Below are positions 1 through 12,091 of a stretch of 64,000 bases of DNA, piece by piece. This DNA comes from Brachionus rotundiformis (taxonomy: Eukaryota; Rotifera; Eurotatoria; Ploima; Brachionidae). A program made the translations under genes and the position numbers. The notes beneath the pieces were generated by a model that saw nothing but the letters and a program-made list of their open reading frames with translations, had not been told where the DNA came from and ran no database searches. How positions within the stretch are numbered: the stretch's first letter is position 1; each line of letters starts with the position of its first letter. The DNA lies in contig JAESIW010000031.1 in assembly GCA_016802295.1 (NCBI GenBank), forward strand, positions 1 through 64,000, read 5' to 3'.

Positions 1-3000
1 CAAATAAAATTCTGGTTTAGACTAGAAGGAGGAAATTCAGAAAGCTTAAATGTATCTTTGGCTTTGGCAACAGATAAAGTACTTATCTATAGAAGAGAAA
101 GATCTACACTTGACTGGACTCAGGCTATCATCGACTTGGGCTCTGTTTCATCTCAATTTGAAATTATCTTTGAAGGAATCAAAAATCAGAATTCTTTTGG
201 CTACTTGGTTATTGATGATGTCACTTTTGAAAATTGTGCTTTGCCATATTTGAACAACAATTGTGCACAAAGTGACTTTAAGTGTAGAAGAGGCAATTGT
301 GTACCCATGGATCGTAGATGTGACTTTGTTGATGATTGTGGCGATTACTCTGATGAAATCGGATCTTTGTGCACTTCTTACCACAAGTATTCTCTTTTTT
401 TAATTAACTAATTAAAATCAAGTTTTAATTATATAAATAAATATTATAATATTTTTAAAGATGTAATTTTGATCATTCATTATGTGATTGGACCTTAGAA
501 TCAAATGCTGCAATAAAATGGAAGCGCTTCAATGGACCTACAGCTTCGGCTAACACGGGACCTAAAAGAGGCACAAACTTATCTTCTATTAAATAACATC
601 TTAACTTTAAATTTCAGATCATACAACTGGCACAAACCAAGGCTCTTATTTATATCTGGAATCAGCCGGAAATAGTTTAAAATCATCAAGAATTTTCAGT
701 AGGACTTTTACTTCTGATCCTGGATGCAAGCTTTTATTCTACTATCACATGTTTGGCGTAATTATCTCTTATAACCCAAAAAAAAACTGAAATTTTATCT
801 ATCTATTTAATAGAGTACAATGGGCAGTTTGAATTTGTTCGTGAAAAACTATGCTGAAGATAATGTTGAACAAAAAATATGGTCTGCAACTGGTAATCAA
901 GGAGATTTATGGCTAAGAAATTTGGTCGATATTCCCAATGGTTTACCTTTTCAAGTAAAATTTAATCTAATTAAAACCAATATAATTTAATTATTTAATT
1001 GCAGGTAATATTCGAAGGAATTATTGGCAATGGAATCGAATCAGACATGGCTATTGATGTAACAATTGATCTTTTTTATATCATTTATGTTTACAAGTAT
1101 ATTTTTTAGGACATTGCATTCACTCCAAACTGTGTTCCATTTAGTGGACCATTGCCAACATCTGGATTAACTCAACCGCCAATGACGACACAGAATCCAT
1201 GCGGAACTGACTTTAAGTGCGAAACAACACCATTTTACTGCATCAAGCCGACACAAGTCTGTGATTTTACACTAAATTGTAATGATGGATCAGACGAATT
1301 TAACTGTGGACCATGTGATTTTGAGGAAGATACCTGTAAATGGCAGGATTCAAGTATTGGACTTTATGAGTGGAAAAGAAAACAGTTCAACAGTGCCATC
1401 GATCCACCTGTAATTATTTATTAGTGTTATTTTAGTTGCTTTAAGTTAATTAAAATAAAATTTCTAGTTGATGGGAAAAAATAAGGGTTTTTTTATGTAC
1501 ATTGATTACGGAGTTGGAAACTTTTTGGATAAAGTTGTTTTAACCAGTCCAGAACTGCCAGAACCTAGTCAAAGTTGTGAACTAAATTTCAATCACTTTT
1601 TGGAAGGAAATCAGACTGGTTATTTATCAGTTGTGATCGAGTTTACCAATTCAACGACAACATCTCCCATTTGGACCAAGTTTAGCTCAATCAACACCAC
1701 TTGGACATATTCATCTATTAAATTGGAAAATTTTACCACAGGCTTAGCCAAAGGATGGAAATTAAAATTTGTAGCCTTTTTGAACGACACCTCTAGGTCA
1801 AGCCGTATCAGCTTGGATGATATATCGTTTACCAATTGCAATCCTAATGACTATTTGGCTCCAGCTAAATGTAATTTTGATGATGGCTTTTGTGGATGGA
1901 CAAATGATCTTGCCAATTCAAAATTTAATTGGACAAGAAATAAGGGCTCAACGAGCTCAATAGATACAGGACCTCCTGGCGATCAGTAATTAGTCCTTTG
2001 GCAATGGATTGATTAATTAAAATTTTTTAATTTAAGCACTTCTGGTTCTGGATACTATGTTTACATTGAGACGTCTAGTCCTCGAGTTAAAGGCGATAAT
2101 GGTAATTAAAAAATTTTAATTACAAATTTAAGAATAATTATATTAATAATTAAGCTATTCTGAGCACACCACTTTTGTTGCCAACGCCACCATATGGCAA
2201 TTGTTTGATTTTTTGGTATCACCAATTTGGAAGCGATGTAGGAGAACTCAATGTTTGGATTAACTCAACTGAAAACAATGAAATCTTATGGACAAGAAAA
2301 GGAACACAATCGAATATTTGGCGCCGAGCTCAGGTCACAGTCAAAAGTCAGACTAATTTTAAGATATCATTTGAAGGAATTGTTGGTAAAGGATATTATG
2401 GAGATATGTAATTAGAATTTATTTTAATTAAATTTTAAAAAATTAAAATATTTTTTTTTTCCAGAGCTTTAGATGATACTGAAATAACACATCAGGGTTG
2501 TAAGGACACAGCTGTCTGTGATTTTGAGCAAGATTGGTGCGATTTCAGAAACACTACTTTGCCAGGTTACTACACATGGTCAAGAGGCAGCAATAATACA
2601 GCTACACAGGGTACTGGACCATCATTTGATCATGTAAATTAAATTTTAAAATTAGTTTATATTGGTTAATTAATTTATCCAGACACTTGATTTGGGAGGC
2701 GGTCACTACTTGTACATAGATACATCTCCACCTCGTGTCCAAGGCGACAAGTACTTGTTTGAATCGTCCGTTCTTAAGTCAGACAAAGATAGGTGTCTCA
2801 AATTTTGGTATCATATGTATGGTGATGGAATTGGCAGCTTGAATATTTACCGCAAATTGAACAACTCATTTTTGACTGAAAATGTATGGAAAAAAACAGG
2901 AAATCAGGATAACATTTGGAGACTGGGCAGAGCTAATTTGGATCGAACAAGTTCTAAAGATGATTTTATTTTGTATTTTGAAGGAGTTAAAGGTGCCACA

Positions 3001-6000
3001 GAAAGAGGAGACATAGCTTTGGATGACATATCTGTTTTGGAAGAGTCGTGTGGACAAACTAATTTCTGTGACTTTGAAGAGGATTTGTGCTCATGGACAA
3101 ACGCGGTAAATGGTTATGATGACGATTTTGATTGGCTCAGAAATTCCGGCTCAACAAGCAGCTACAATACTGGACCAAGTGTAGATGCAACCACTGGAAG
3201 TAAAGCTGGTTGGTACATGTATATTGAAACTAGCAGTAACACCAAAGATCAAAAAGCGTGGTTGGTGTCCGAGCATTACTTGCCTTCGGATTCTCCAAAT
3301 GGATTTTATTGTGTCAAATTTTTTTATCACATGTTTGGAACCAGCATTGGTGCGCTTAATGTTTATACGCGTGTGGGAACAAACGCCCCTAAGCAAAGAT
3401 GGCGAACAAGTGGTCAAAAAGGAGATTACTGGCTTACGGATAGTTTTAGTTTTGCTGAACAAGGCGAATTTGTGGTCATTTTTGAAGGTGTACATGGAGG
3501 ATCATTTAGTGGAGATATTGTAAATAAATTTAAAAAAAAAAATAAAGATTTTTTATTTAAAAAATTATTTTAAGGCTATTGATGATATTGGTGTCGAGGC
3601 TGGTTTGTGTGCCAGTGACTTAACTACTCGACCACCTGGTTTCGAGACTTTGACATATCCTGTACTTCCTTTAAATTGTAATTTTGAAAAAGACTTTTGT
3701 TCTTGGACAAATGATACAGAGACCGATTTTACATGGTTGAGGGGAAAAAGTGGCACTGTAACATCATTAACTGGACCTCTGACAGATCATACCCTTCAAA
3801 GTCTTGATGGCTATTTTGCTTACATAGAAACATCTTATCCAAGAGTGGAAAACCAAACTGCCAGACTAATTAGCATTCCTTTTACTGTTCGCTCAACTGG
3901 CTTTTGCTTTAAGTTTTGGTATCATATGTACGGATCTACCATTAATACTCTCAACATTATTCTAGAGAGTGAATGTAAATTAAATAATTATTTCTCATTA
4001 TTTTCTTAATCTTTTAATTGAATTAAGTGTACAACAACCAGACTATAGTTTGGAGCAGACAACTAAACCAAGGAAATAAGTGGAGATATGCTCAAATATT
4101 TATTAAAAATACTGGAAATTACAGAATTAAGATTGAAGGAATTGTATGTTGATAATAAAGATAAGAAAATTAATTTAAGCTTTGATAATTTATCTTTAGA
4201 CTGGCAAAGGTCAAACTGGTGATATAGCTATTGATGACATCTTGTCCAATACTGGAGCATGTCCGATCACTAAATCATGCGACTTTGAAAATGAGGATTT
4301 GTGTGGATTTACCAACTATCCATTAGCCAAATTTGAATGGACCCGTCACCAGGGATCTACAAGCTCTATAAATACTGGACCTTCTTATGATCATGTATAT
4401 TTATTTTTTAAATTATTTGCTAGCAATATTGAAAATAAATTAATTTTTATTTTAAATAATATCAAATTAATTACAATAAAAAAGATTATCTGTAAATTTT
4501 TAATTATTTTTTTAGACTACATTAACATCCAATGGTTACTACATGTTCATAGAAACCAGTTACCCACAAGCAAAAGGCGATAACGCGGTCCTAATGTCTC
4601 CAACATACAAATTTACATCATCTGGAACCAAATGTATTGAATTGTGGTATCATGCATATGGAAATAATGTCGGATCTTTGAACATTTACAAACTTGAAAA
4701 AGGTGGTCTAAGTGGAAACACTCAATTGATATACTCAACATCAAATAATCAAGGAAACGAATGGCACATACTGCAGACCAATTTTTATGTTTTGGCAAAT
4801 CGCGAGTTTAATATACTGATTGAAGGTGTAGTTGGTTCAGGATACGCAGGAGACATATCAATTGATGACTATGAATTTAAAGAAAAAGAATGTCAGCCTT
4901 TGGGTTGGTGCGACTTTGAAGAAGACACTTGTGCTTGGAAGAACATTGAATCAGGTGCAGATTACGAGTGGACCAGACATCGAGGAAATACAATGACAGT
5001 TAATACAGGACCATCAACAGATCATACATTGGGAACTCCATTTGGAACTTACATTTATTTTGAAACTTCATCGCCTGTCTCAAAAAATGACAATGCCATC
5101 ATTGTTTCACCTGTTTTCGAAGGCAATAGCTCACGTTGCTTTGAATTTTACTATCACATGTATGGCCAAGGCGATGCAACCTTAAACATAAGGCAAAAAA
5201 ATGCACTCGATCCATTAAACAAATCGGTAATTGTGTGGACCGACAAACAAAACTATGGTGATATTTGGGTTTATGGCTCTGTCTCACTACCATCAAATTA
5301 TAGTACCAGTTATACAATTTTAATAGAAGCAATAGCAGGTACCAGTATCCGAGGAGATATTGGTTTGGATGATTTGAAAATATCAGAAGGCACATGTCCA
5401 ACAATCGATCAACAATGTGCTTTCAATTGTACCAATGGCCAATGTTTACCAGCAAGTAAAGTATGCAATTTTGTAAAAGACTGTCCGAACGGTGAGGAAG
5501 AGCTGTGGTGTGGATACGACAACATTGATTTTGAAAATGATCTTGGAAAATGGACACAATCGAATGATGGTTTGTTCAAATGGGTACGTCTTAACTCAGG
5601 ACTTTTAAGTGGTGCTGGTCCATCAATAGATCACACTAACCAAACAACAAGTGGCTACTTCTTATTCTTGGAGCCTAACACCGGGCTTAGGAACCTAAAT
5701 GCTCAATTAAAAAGTCCTGTTCTCAAAGATTCCTATTCTCTTTGTGAAATGAATTTCTGGTACCAAATTAGCGCTAAAGATGTGGGCGAAATCCAAGTTT
5801 ATTCAAACATTGGATCTCAGAGATCAAGATTTTTAACACTTGATACAGAAACTTTTAATTTGTGGAATTTGGCACGTGTTTATATTGGAAGATACCGTTC
5901 TGACTTTACAATTGATATAGAGGGCTTTAAAACATCAGGTACCAATGGCTATTTGGCTATTGATGATATAGAATTTAAAAGCTGTAACTTCCCAATGGTC

Positions 6001-9000
6001 AAAAACTGCACCTATTCTGAAGTTAAATGTGATAACAATAGATGTGTATCTAATTTGCTTTTATGTGACTTTAGTGATGATTGTGGTGATTTGAGTGATG
6101 AGAAAAATTCTACATGCTTGGTATATCCAAACAGATGTGACTTTGAGAGCTCTTTATGCGAATGGATACAAGATGAGGATGATTTGAAAAAATGGCAAAG
6201 AACCTCTGGCTACGACACATTATCAGATTTTCTTCCTCAACGAGATCATACCACAAACACCGAATCAGGTAGTTATATCTACATTGAGACCAAAAATCAA
6301 CTTCCTGCCTCCACATCGACCTTACTCGGTCCTTCATTCGACTATTCCAAATCTTTATCCTGTAGATTAAGACTATTCTATTTCATGTATGGAAACTCAG
6401 TGGGTAAACTAACAGTTTTGGCTCGAAACTCCATTGGCGGTGAATATAAGACAGTGTGGACCAAGACTGGCTCTCTAGATCAAAGTTGGCAACGAGCAGA
6501 TATTTACATGCGTCCATACTTTACTGGCACCAATATATTCCAGGTCTTAATTCAATCGACCGCAGCCAACTCAACTAATGAAGATGGATTCATAGCTATT
6601 GATGATGTATCTTTCACTCCAAATTGCTTTTCATCAACTGATCCTTTGCCGATAATATCCACCACCACAACACCACCTCCATGCGGATTTACCGGTTTCA
6701 GATGCTCAGATGGTAAATGTATAAACCAAAGCCAAATATGTGATTTTATCAGAGATTGCAGCAGTGGTGAAGATGAGAATAATTGTGGTTCGTGTAATTT
6801 TGAAGATGATTATTGTGGTTGGTATGACAACAGTTTTGGCAGTCATGTATGGAATAGAAGCCAAGCTTTGGATGCTAATTTACCCAACGATGTAACTCTT
6901 AACACAAATCAAGGTTCGCTGATATCTTATGCCACTGAGGAAGGAGCTTTTAGTGGAATAACGCGCCTATTTTCACCAAAATTGGGACAAACTGGTTCTA
7001 GCTGTGAATTTGAATTTTTTTACTACAAAATAGACCATGTTGCCAATTCAGTCATATTTTCGCTCTACTTGAACGACTTGACAACTGACTCTACACAGCG
7101 TTTATGGACCACAAGTGAAAACACTGTAGGATGGATTCAAAAAAGAATAGGCCTACATTCGCGTGATGGAAATTTCAAGCTTTATTTTGAAGCTACACAA
7201 TTAAATGAGATTGGACCGAATAAGCCTAAATTGGCCATTGATGAAACCAATTTTATTAATTGCCAATTTTCATCAAATATAACATGTCCAAGTGGGTCAG
7301 ACAAAAATATATTCAAATGTAACAATGGTGTATGCATTCCAAGTAATCTGGTGTGCGATTTTGAGAACGATTGTGGCGACTCGAGTGACGAAGCCAACTG
7401 TGATAACTTTAATAGATGTGACTTTGAGGATGATCTGAATCCATTATGTGATTGGAATAGCGACGATGATGCCGAATTGTACTGGCTACGTGGTACTGGT
7501 CTTCAATTTCAAACATCCACTAACAATTATCCAACATTTGGTATGAATAGAAGAAAATTTTTTTTTTCAAATTTTATTATTTTTAATAAAATTAGATCAT
7601 ACTACACAATTATCAACAGGAAAATTTTATTACAATGATTTCAATGGTAGAGAAGATCGATCAGCAAGAATTAGCAGTCCAGTGCTTTATCCAGTGCAGC
7701 TAAGTAGTAATTGTTCATTCAGAATGTGGTATTACCTAATGGCCTATTCCGGAAGTCAACCGGTATTGAAAGTGTATAAGCGTACAGTTCTCGGAGGGCC
7801 GATGACTCTAATATGGGATAAAAATAGTCTAAACTGTAAAAAAATATACTTTTTTAAATTTGAATTTGATAATATAGTCTTTAGTACTAAAAAAATTCCT
7901 TATATCTTTTCAAATTAAAACCTATTTAAATAATAATTAATTAATATTTAATGATACTAAATACTAAACTTAATAATTTTATTATTTAATAATTATTTAA
8001 TAATTTTTTAAAGTGAATGAATGGATTTTGGCAGACATAAAGCTAGAGTCAGATAAAAATTTTCAAATAGTGGTTGAAGGTACAAATATAGCCAATGCTC
8101 AGTTTGCCATAGATGATTTTTCGCTAACACCAAATTGTAATATAAACCAGTTTGAACAATTGCCAATTTATACATTTACCACGCCATCGCCGAGCAGTGA
8201 GTGTCAAAGACCGAATCAATTCAAGTGTAGAACAAGTCAACAATGTATAGACATGACTGAATTGTGCAATTTTAGATACGATTGTGCAGATAAGTCGGAT
8301 GAAGAGTCTTGTCCATGGTCATGTGATTTTGAAAACCAATTTTGCGGCTGGATAAATGAAATAAAAGGCCCCAATCAGCAACCAAAAATAGCATGGCAAA
8401 TAGAATCAGGCGAAAACGCAGTTTCAACTTTAACTGGTCCAGCGACCGACCATACCACCGGATCTGATCAAGGCCGCTTTTTATATTTAGAGTAAGAAAT
8501 CTGATTAAATTTTTTATCAAAAAAATAAAATATTAACTAAAATAAATTTAAGTCCTAGAAACAAAGATCCGAATGATTTGGCCAGACTTTTGAGTCCAAT
8601 TTATTTCCAAGCTGGTCAATCATGCCAACTCGAATTTTGGTATCAAATATTTGGCAATTACACAGGCCTGATCAATGTGTACACTCGAACTGGATTGACA
8701 GAGAGCTTACTGGCAACTGTAGGGCTTTCTCTGCCTAGTGTAGTCCCGCCAACTCAATGGATGCAATTTAGTCTATCATTACCAACTTGTCTAAATCAGT
8801 TCCAAATAGTAATTGAAGGTGTACGTGGTGGCACAAGCGATAATGCTGTAGTTATCGATGATCTTAAGTTTATCAACTGTGAATACCAGAAACCACAGAC
8901 AGACCTACAGCAGTGTATACCATCTAATAACAAATTTAAATGTAGCAGCAATCATTGTATAGATTCCTCATTGATTTGTGATCTGAGCAATGATTGTTGC

Positions 9001-10465
9001 GATTCAAGTGATGAATCGATAAATGCATGTGCCGATTTTTATAGGTATGATATTTTTATCTATAAAAAAAATAAACAAAATAGTATTTAATTATCATTTA
9101 TTAAAATTTTTTTATTAAACAAAAAAAGATGTAATTTTGAGAATGATTTGTGCGCGATAAAAATATTAAATGAGAGTGACATAATGTGGAAACGAGTTAG
9201 ATCAGATAGCTTTAATCAAAATAGCTTGGACCGTCCACTGTTAGACCACTCAGTTCAAACATCTCAAGTAAAAATAACAATGAATTTTTTGTTAAATTAA
9301 CATGTTTATTTGATTATTTAAAAATTAAAAGGGCCATTATCTTATTTTGAAGCGTCCAAACATTCCCAATTTGGGTGCCAAAGGAATTTTAGGAATAAAA
9401 TTGAAATCAAGCAATTCCGGCTGTGGGGTTCGAGTGTGGTCTGTAATTTCTAGCCAATACACCGGCAGTATTTCATTATATACTCGCTCTGCAGTGGGTG
9501 GACAGTGGTCACTTTTGAAAACATTTGATAAAAACAGTACAAATTGGCTGCGTAATGATGCAAATATTCCACAAAATAGTAGCCCTTTCGAATTGTTAAT
9601 TGTTGGCTCAATTGAGTTTGATAGAGATGGTTTCATTGCCATTGATGATGTGTCATTCTTACCAGGCTGTCAAGTGGACGACACTGTAATAATACCCACA
9701 GCACCGTCTACAAGCTCAACAACATCTTCGACGTCCTCAAGGATCACAGGATCAACTCAATCACAATCTAGCATGCAAACCTCAACCAATACCAATCCTA
9801 CTGAATCTGGTCAATCGGCCAGTACCACTCGAGTAACAGGCTCTTCAGTATCGATTCAATCAACCACCACTAGCCATGGAGTTAAATGTCCTATCAATTA
9901 TTGTCTAAATGAAGCAGAGTGTTATCTTGTTAATGAAGATTTTAAGTGTATCTGTAAGCCCGGATTTACGGGAAATTTGTGCGAATCATTACAACAAGAA
10001 GATAAGAAAAAATCGAGTATTTATTTTTTAAAATTTTAAATTTAATATAAATAATGCTTTTAATTCAGGCGGAGGCCTTATTGCTGGTATACTCGTTCCA
10101 ATATTTGTAATAATAGCAGGTGCTCTAGTTGTGCTATATCTGTACAAAAAAGATAAATTAAGGTATTTATTTTAATTAAATTAAATAAATTAAGTAAAAT
10201 ATATTTATTTATTTGAAAAAAGGGGTTTCTTTTATAAAAGACAAATTAATGAAAGCGTCACTGAATTAGAAGGCATTCAAAATCCGGTCTATAACCAAAA
10301 CGAACTTGACGAGGACACAAATGCTGTTCAAAATAATGATACTGAAATTAGTTTACAAGAGCCCATAACAGTAATTCTTTTTTTAATTTGTATTTTTTAA
10401 TGATTAATTTTTTTAAGAAATCACTTGAAAAAACAAGAACCTATTCAACTGTAGAAAACAACTAA
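1..10465 (+). CDS. Giant MAM/LDLa/EGF single-pass membrane receptor (5' partial)
   Basis: The gene enters from the left edge and ends at the TAA at 10463-10465. About 23 spliced exons give roughly 3,000 residues. Order: a partial MAM, LDLa at 262-370, then 14 further MAM modules (each opening like CDFEEDTCAW and closing with AIDD plus a Cys) with LDLa modules near 1198, 5400, 6007, 6680, 7287, 8200 and 8920. A Ser/Thr-rich stalk (9.69-9.88 kb), one EGF module (9886-9990), a TM helix (LIAGILVPIFVIIAGALVV, 10075-10140) and a short tail with NPVY follow. Exons read: 1-386, 461-570, 618-757, 814-954, 1005-1058, 1110-1409, 1468-1985, 2037-2101, 2155-2407, 2465-2633, 2693-3519, 3575-3968, 4028-4143, 4200-4394, 4516-7540, 7596-7835, 8014-8491, 8553-9044, 9129-9267, 9332-10016, 10069-10162, 10223-10370, 10418-10465. 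LDLa modules keep the SDE calcium motif. The layout resembles MALRD1-type proteins; the ligand is unknown. The N-terminus and signal peptide lie outside the window. Confidence 0.9.
571..617 (+). other. Apparent GC-AG intron in the MAM/LDLa gene
   Basis: The MAM module needs a join from ...NTGPKR to DHTTG. The exon ends at AGAG (570) followed by GCACAA, and the next exon starts after TTTCAG at 618. No GT lies between the conserved codons and the acceptor, so a GC donor is the only split that keeps the G/AT phase and the Asp-His of the module. Confidence 0.6.
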
Positions 10466-10583
10466 TTTTTTAATTATTTGATATATATTTTATTATAAAC
10501 TATTTAAATTAGAATTTAATATAGAAATTTTTTCAATTTTTTCAATTTTTTAATAAAATTTAAAATAAAATTTGTATAATTGT

Positions 10584-10637
10584 CACCCTCCTCTTTTCAC
10601 GACCGGGCTTGGGACCGGCTTTGGCAGAGTTATGACG
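10584..10637 (+). repeat. Left direct repeat of the GC-rich unit
   Basis: Opens CACCCTCCTCTTTTCACGAC and ends GGCAGAGTTATGAC. It matches 10993-11050 over its whole length with scattered substitutions. Confidence 0.75.
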
Positions 10638-10992
10638 GCGTCTTTCCCTAAGAAGCCAGTGGGACGTTCATCATAAACAGCGCCACTCATCCGAGCACTC
10701 AATGGCTGCGAACTCGGCAACTATTTAGACTAGCTTGGAACCACAAACCAAGCGACTTTAACCAAAAAGTCTTAACTTAAGGCTTCCAAAGTTACGTACT
10801 ATCTGCAGAGGGTCAGCTGTACAGCAGATTCTCGCTCCTTTCGGATTCTATACTGGGAGATGGTCGAAGCCAGCGGCGCCCTCATACGACAAGACTTGGA
10901 CAAAGACCCGTAGGCCTATGTACCCGCCATACAGCTCTTCTGTAGACTACGTGAAATACCACACACACACATACGATGCATGTGGCTGCCAC

Positions 10993-11050
10993 CACCCTCC
11001 TCTTTTTTCATCAGGGCTTGGGACCTGCGGATCGGCAGAGTTATGGTGAC
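10993..11050 (+). repeat. Right direct repeat of the GC-rich unit
   Basis: Opens CACCCTCCTCTTTTTTCATC and ends GGCAGAGTTATGGTGAC. It is the second copy of the 10584-10637 segment. Confidence 0.75.
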
Positions 11051-12091
11051 TGCTCTGAGTCCATTTTTTAATACAAAATTCTTTTTTTCAAAATTTCAGT
11101 ATTAAAAAATGAACTGATTTTTTCCAAAATGTCATCCTATTTATACCCTTTTGCAAAGACCAACTTATGTTAAGTGACCGCTTTTTGACTCCATTTTATA
11201 AAATTAAAGTCTTTTTGGAAAAATTTTCAATTCATTAAATTGAAAAATCTGTCTCCTTGAGTTAATTCGACCAATTAAACTAATTCAACTAATTTAGCTT
11301 ATTAAGATTTTGATAATTTTTTCAATAATTTTGAATAAAAATTTTTCTCTAAAAAAAAATTTTTTTTTCTACAGATATTGTCATTTATTGGGGATGTTAT
11401 TTTGACACAACTTCAAGGCAATTTTTTAAATTATAGAGTTATATAATTTAATTTATTTTTAATTGATTTAAAAGATATTTTTTATGGTAAAATGAATTCT
11501 TCTTAAGTCATTTCTTTTAAAAACGCTTCGAACTCATTCTAAATTATTCTGAATATTTATCGAAATTTCAAAAAATTAAATTTTAAGCTATCCAGCTTGT
11601 CCATTTAAGAACCAAATCCAATCAAAAGTGCAGAAAAGCTTTATTTTTTATTGAACAAGAAGAACTTATGGAAAATACATAACAGCTTATCCAATTTTAT
11701 ACCAGATGTCAAAATGACATAAACTGGTGCTTCTCAGTACAGATATCGATATAGCTTTAAAAAAATATCTAGTTAAAAGATAAAATCAAATTTTAGTGAT
11801 TTACATAAAAAAAGCTTATTTAAAGCCTTACTCTAGTTTAGTCTGTTTAATAATCTATTATTTATCATAAATAACCAAAAACTAAATTTTATATTTATAT
11901 TTATATTTTCTTAAGTTTATTGAATTGGATGCAAATTTTAGTTTAATTATTTAATGAGAAATTAAATCAATTAATTTGTAATAGAAAATTATGAGCACTC
12001 GAGAATATTATTCAAAATTCTTAAACATTATTAATAATATATGCATAAAATTTTATGATTATTTTAAAATAAAAAAATAAAAAAAATTCAA
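11051..12091. other. AT-rich intergenic spacer with one short inverted repeat
   Basis: No coding exon is visible. A perfect 13-bp inverted repeat (CATTTTTTAATAC at 11062-11074, its complement at 11099-11111) directly follows the GC-rich element. The rest is low-complexity A/T sequence. Confidence 0.6.

Larger units (their letters stand above)
10584..11050. mobile_element. GC-rich repeat unit bounded by direct repeats; probable transposon remnant
   Basis: This block is strikingly GC-richer than the surrounding AT-rich spacer and has no long ORF. It starts and ends with near-identical segments of about 55 bp sharing CACCCTCCTCTTTT, GGGCTTGGGACC and GGCAGAGTTATG. A short (CA)n run lies near 10961. 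The layout fits a non-autonomous element with terminal direct repeats, a solo fragment of a tandem family, or the tail of a retroelement. No reverse transcriptase or transposase reading frame is present, so I cannot assign a class. Confidence 0.55.

Noticed and set aside
7596..8014. Frameshift or pseudogene break in the MAM/LDLa gene around 7.8-8.0 kb
   Set aside because: The break is a normal intron (7836-8013); the MAM module resumes in phase with NEWILADIKLES.
10993..11050. Hammerhead ribozyme in the right repeat (CTGATGA on the minus strand)
   Set aside because: No stem II followed by GAAA and no cleavage-site stem could be laid out. The left repeat has changed the core word, so the motif is probably chance.
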